Shown: positions 63,278-64,000 of the stretch, piece by piece | Position numbering within the stretch: the stretch's first letter is position 1 | How the letters are laid out: each line of letters begins with the position of its first letter | Assembly: GCF_000166195.2 (NCBI RefSeq) | Contig: NZ_CM001403.1 | Span: 7,366,877-7,430,876 of the forward strand | Origin: Mucilaginibacter paludis DSM 18603 | GTDB taxonomy: Bacteria > Bacteroidota > Bacteroidia > Sphingobacteriales > Sphingobacteriaceae | Length of the DNA: 64,000 nt | Reading direction: 5' to 3' | The notes under the pieces: model-generated | The model's input: the letters and a program-made list of their open reading frames with translations, nothing else | Database searches by the model: none | Told to the model about the DNA's origin: nothing | Made by a program: the position numbers and the translations under genes

Positions 63278-64000
63278 TTACTCTTTATCTATAACAAGCT
63301 TAGTGATAGTGCCGCTATCGTTTTTAATTGTTATTGTAGCGTGCTCTTTACCAAATAGAAGCGACTTTTGGGTTAAAAGGTTACAAAGGTCAATCTGCTC
63401 GCATGCCACACCATCAATGGCAATAATTTGCATACCTGGTTTAACACTGTCTTTTAGTTTTTCCCAAACTATGCCGGTTACTAATTTGTGATCGCTATAG
63501 GCGGGTGATAGGGGCCAACTTTTTTCGTTCAGGTCATTTTCTGTGTTGGTAGGATCTGCATAAAACTTGGCATGTATAAAGTCAATCGTAATGGTGCCGT
63601 AGTTAAGTAATTTTGAGCCAATGGTACCTGTTTGGTGGTTATTGTAAGCTGTTTCTGTAATCACATTTTTAAAGTCGATATTACCGATGGTCATGTTATG
63701 GAAACTGATGCGGTATTTAATAGCCCGTTGTTCTGCACCATTTTCACCAAAGGAATTGGCTCCGTAGCCTGTTGCTATCTTTCGGAAAATGTTTTGTTGT
63801 TTGATATTATCCATATAGCTATTGGAAATCATCATCAAACCCGAGTCGCCCGTGTCAAATAAAAATTCGCCATTCAACTGGTCGCCTATTTTTACCTGGA
63901 TAAAAGGGCTGCTCTGGTTATCAGCTTTGGTATTGAGCCTGCTCGCGGTTGAGGGCTTAAAAGGCAATCGATTTAAATCATCCGTAATGACTACAGTTTT
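63278..64000 (-). CDS. Retropepsin-like aspartyl protease with PDZ-like C-terminus (5' partial)
   Basis: The frame is open to the right edge, so the N-terminus is outside the window; at least 240 residues are visible. The pepsin-like active site is FDTGDSGLMMI (Asp-Thr-Gly), with the second-half cue TIGSKLLNYGTITIDF. A PDZ-like segment near the C-terminus includes VTGIVWEKLKDSVKPGMQIIAIDGV. This combination is frequent in Bacteroidota periplasmic proteins. It is probably exported. Cleavage targets are unknown. A repeat array lies beyond its stop. Confidence 0.8.
   Translation of the reverse strand, partial: KTVVITDDLNRLPFKPSTASRLNTKADNQSSPFIQVKIGDQLNGEFLFDTGDSGLMMISNSYMDNIKQQNIFRKIATGYGANSFGENGAEQRAIKYRISFHNMTIGNIDFKNVITETAYNNHQTGTIGSKLLNYGTITIDFIHAKFYADPTNTENDLNEKSWPLSPAYSDHKLVTGIVWEKLKDSVKPGMQIIAIDGVACEQIDLCNLLTQKSLLFGKEHATITIKNDSGTITKLVIDKE

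Overview
The window looks like chromosome from a Bacteroidota of the Sphingobacteriaceae, most like Mucilaginibacter or Pedobacter. This is inferred from gene content and was not tested by a search. The evidence is a hybrid two-component regulator of the Bacteroides type, a protein with a gliding-type C-terminal sorting domain (type IX secretion), LytS/LytTR and FecR-free MacB/FtsX permeases, cAMP-binding regulators with a short Crp-like fold, promoters with the Bacteroidota -7 word TAnnTTTG, and no clear Shine-Dalgarno sequences. No rRNA, tRNA, CRISPR array or intact insertion sequence was seen.

Layout. 0-3 kb: end of a MacB-type permease, a LytS/LytTR pair and a K+ channel. 3-17 kb: a carbohydrate region. 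A LacI regulator, a CBM9-like protein, a FucP-type sugar importer and a GH109-like oxidoreductase come first, with two matching operator-like palindromes. Then two CE1-type esterases flank a hybrid two-component sensor, followed by a GH51 arabinofuranosidase; a 61-nt element is shared upstream of both esterases. 17-23 kb: a TetR gene with two unknown coupled genes, then a TolC-EmrB-EmrA efflux operon divergent from its MarR regulator. 23-30 kb: small unknown genes, an FtsX permease, a class D beta-lactamase and a DUF1593 nucleoside-hydrolase-like protein.

30-36 kb: an unusual three-gene operon (DUF805-FAD oxidase fusion, methyltransferase, membrane-anchored unknown), then an SDR and a Crp-like regulator. 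36.1-37.4 kb is a gene graveyard holding palindromes and decayed pieces that resemble a DUF1016/YhcG nuclease and a TOTE-type primase. 37-45 kb: a dihaem cytochrome, an outer-membrane receptor, a small metalloprotease, and an operon of MBL hydrolase, diacylglycerol-kinase-like enzyme and dual-specificity phosphatase. 45-54 kb: biotin carboxylase, riboflavin synthase, a GAF-PAS truncated kinase, thioredoxin and AMP nucleosidase.

54-64 kb: a tyrosine-rich lipoprotein with a partner beta-barrel, a PAS-LuxR regulator behind a 23-bp perfect inverted repeat, an alpha/beta hydrolase, a large type IX secreted protein, a second PAS/truncated-kinase protein whose stop codon lies in a three-unit tandem repeat array, and the end of an aspartyl-protease/PDZ gene.

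The most promising leads are the DUF805-FAD/methyltransferase/unknown operon, the two sets of shared regulatory sites in the sugar region, the decayed defence genes near 36.5 kb, and the tandem repeat array with a covarying stem.
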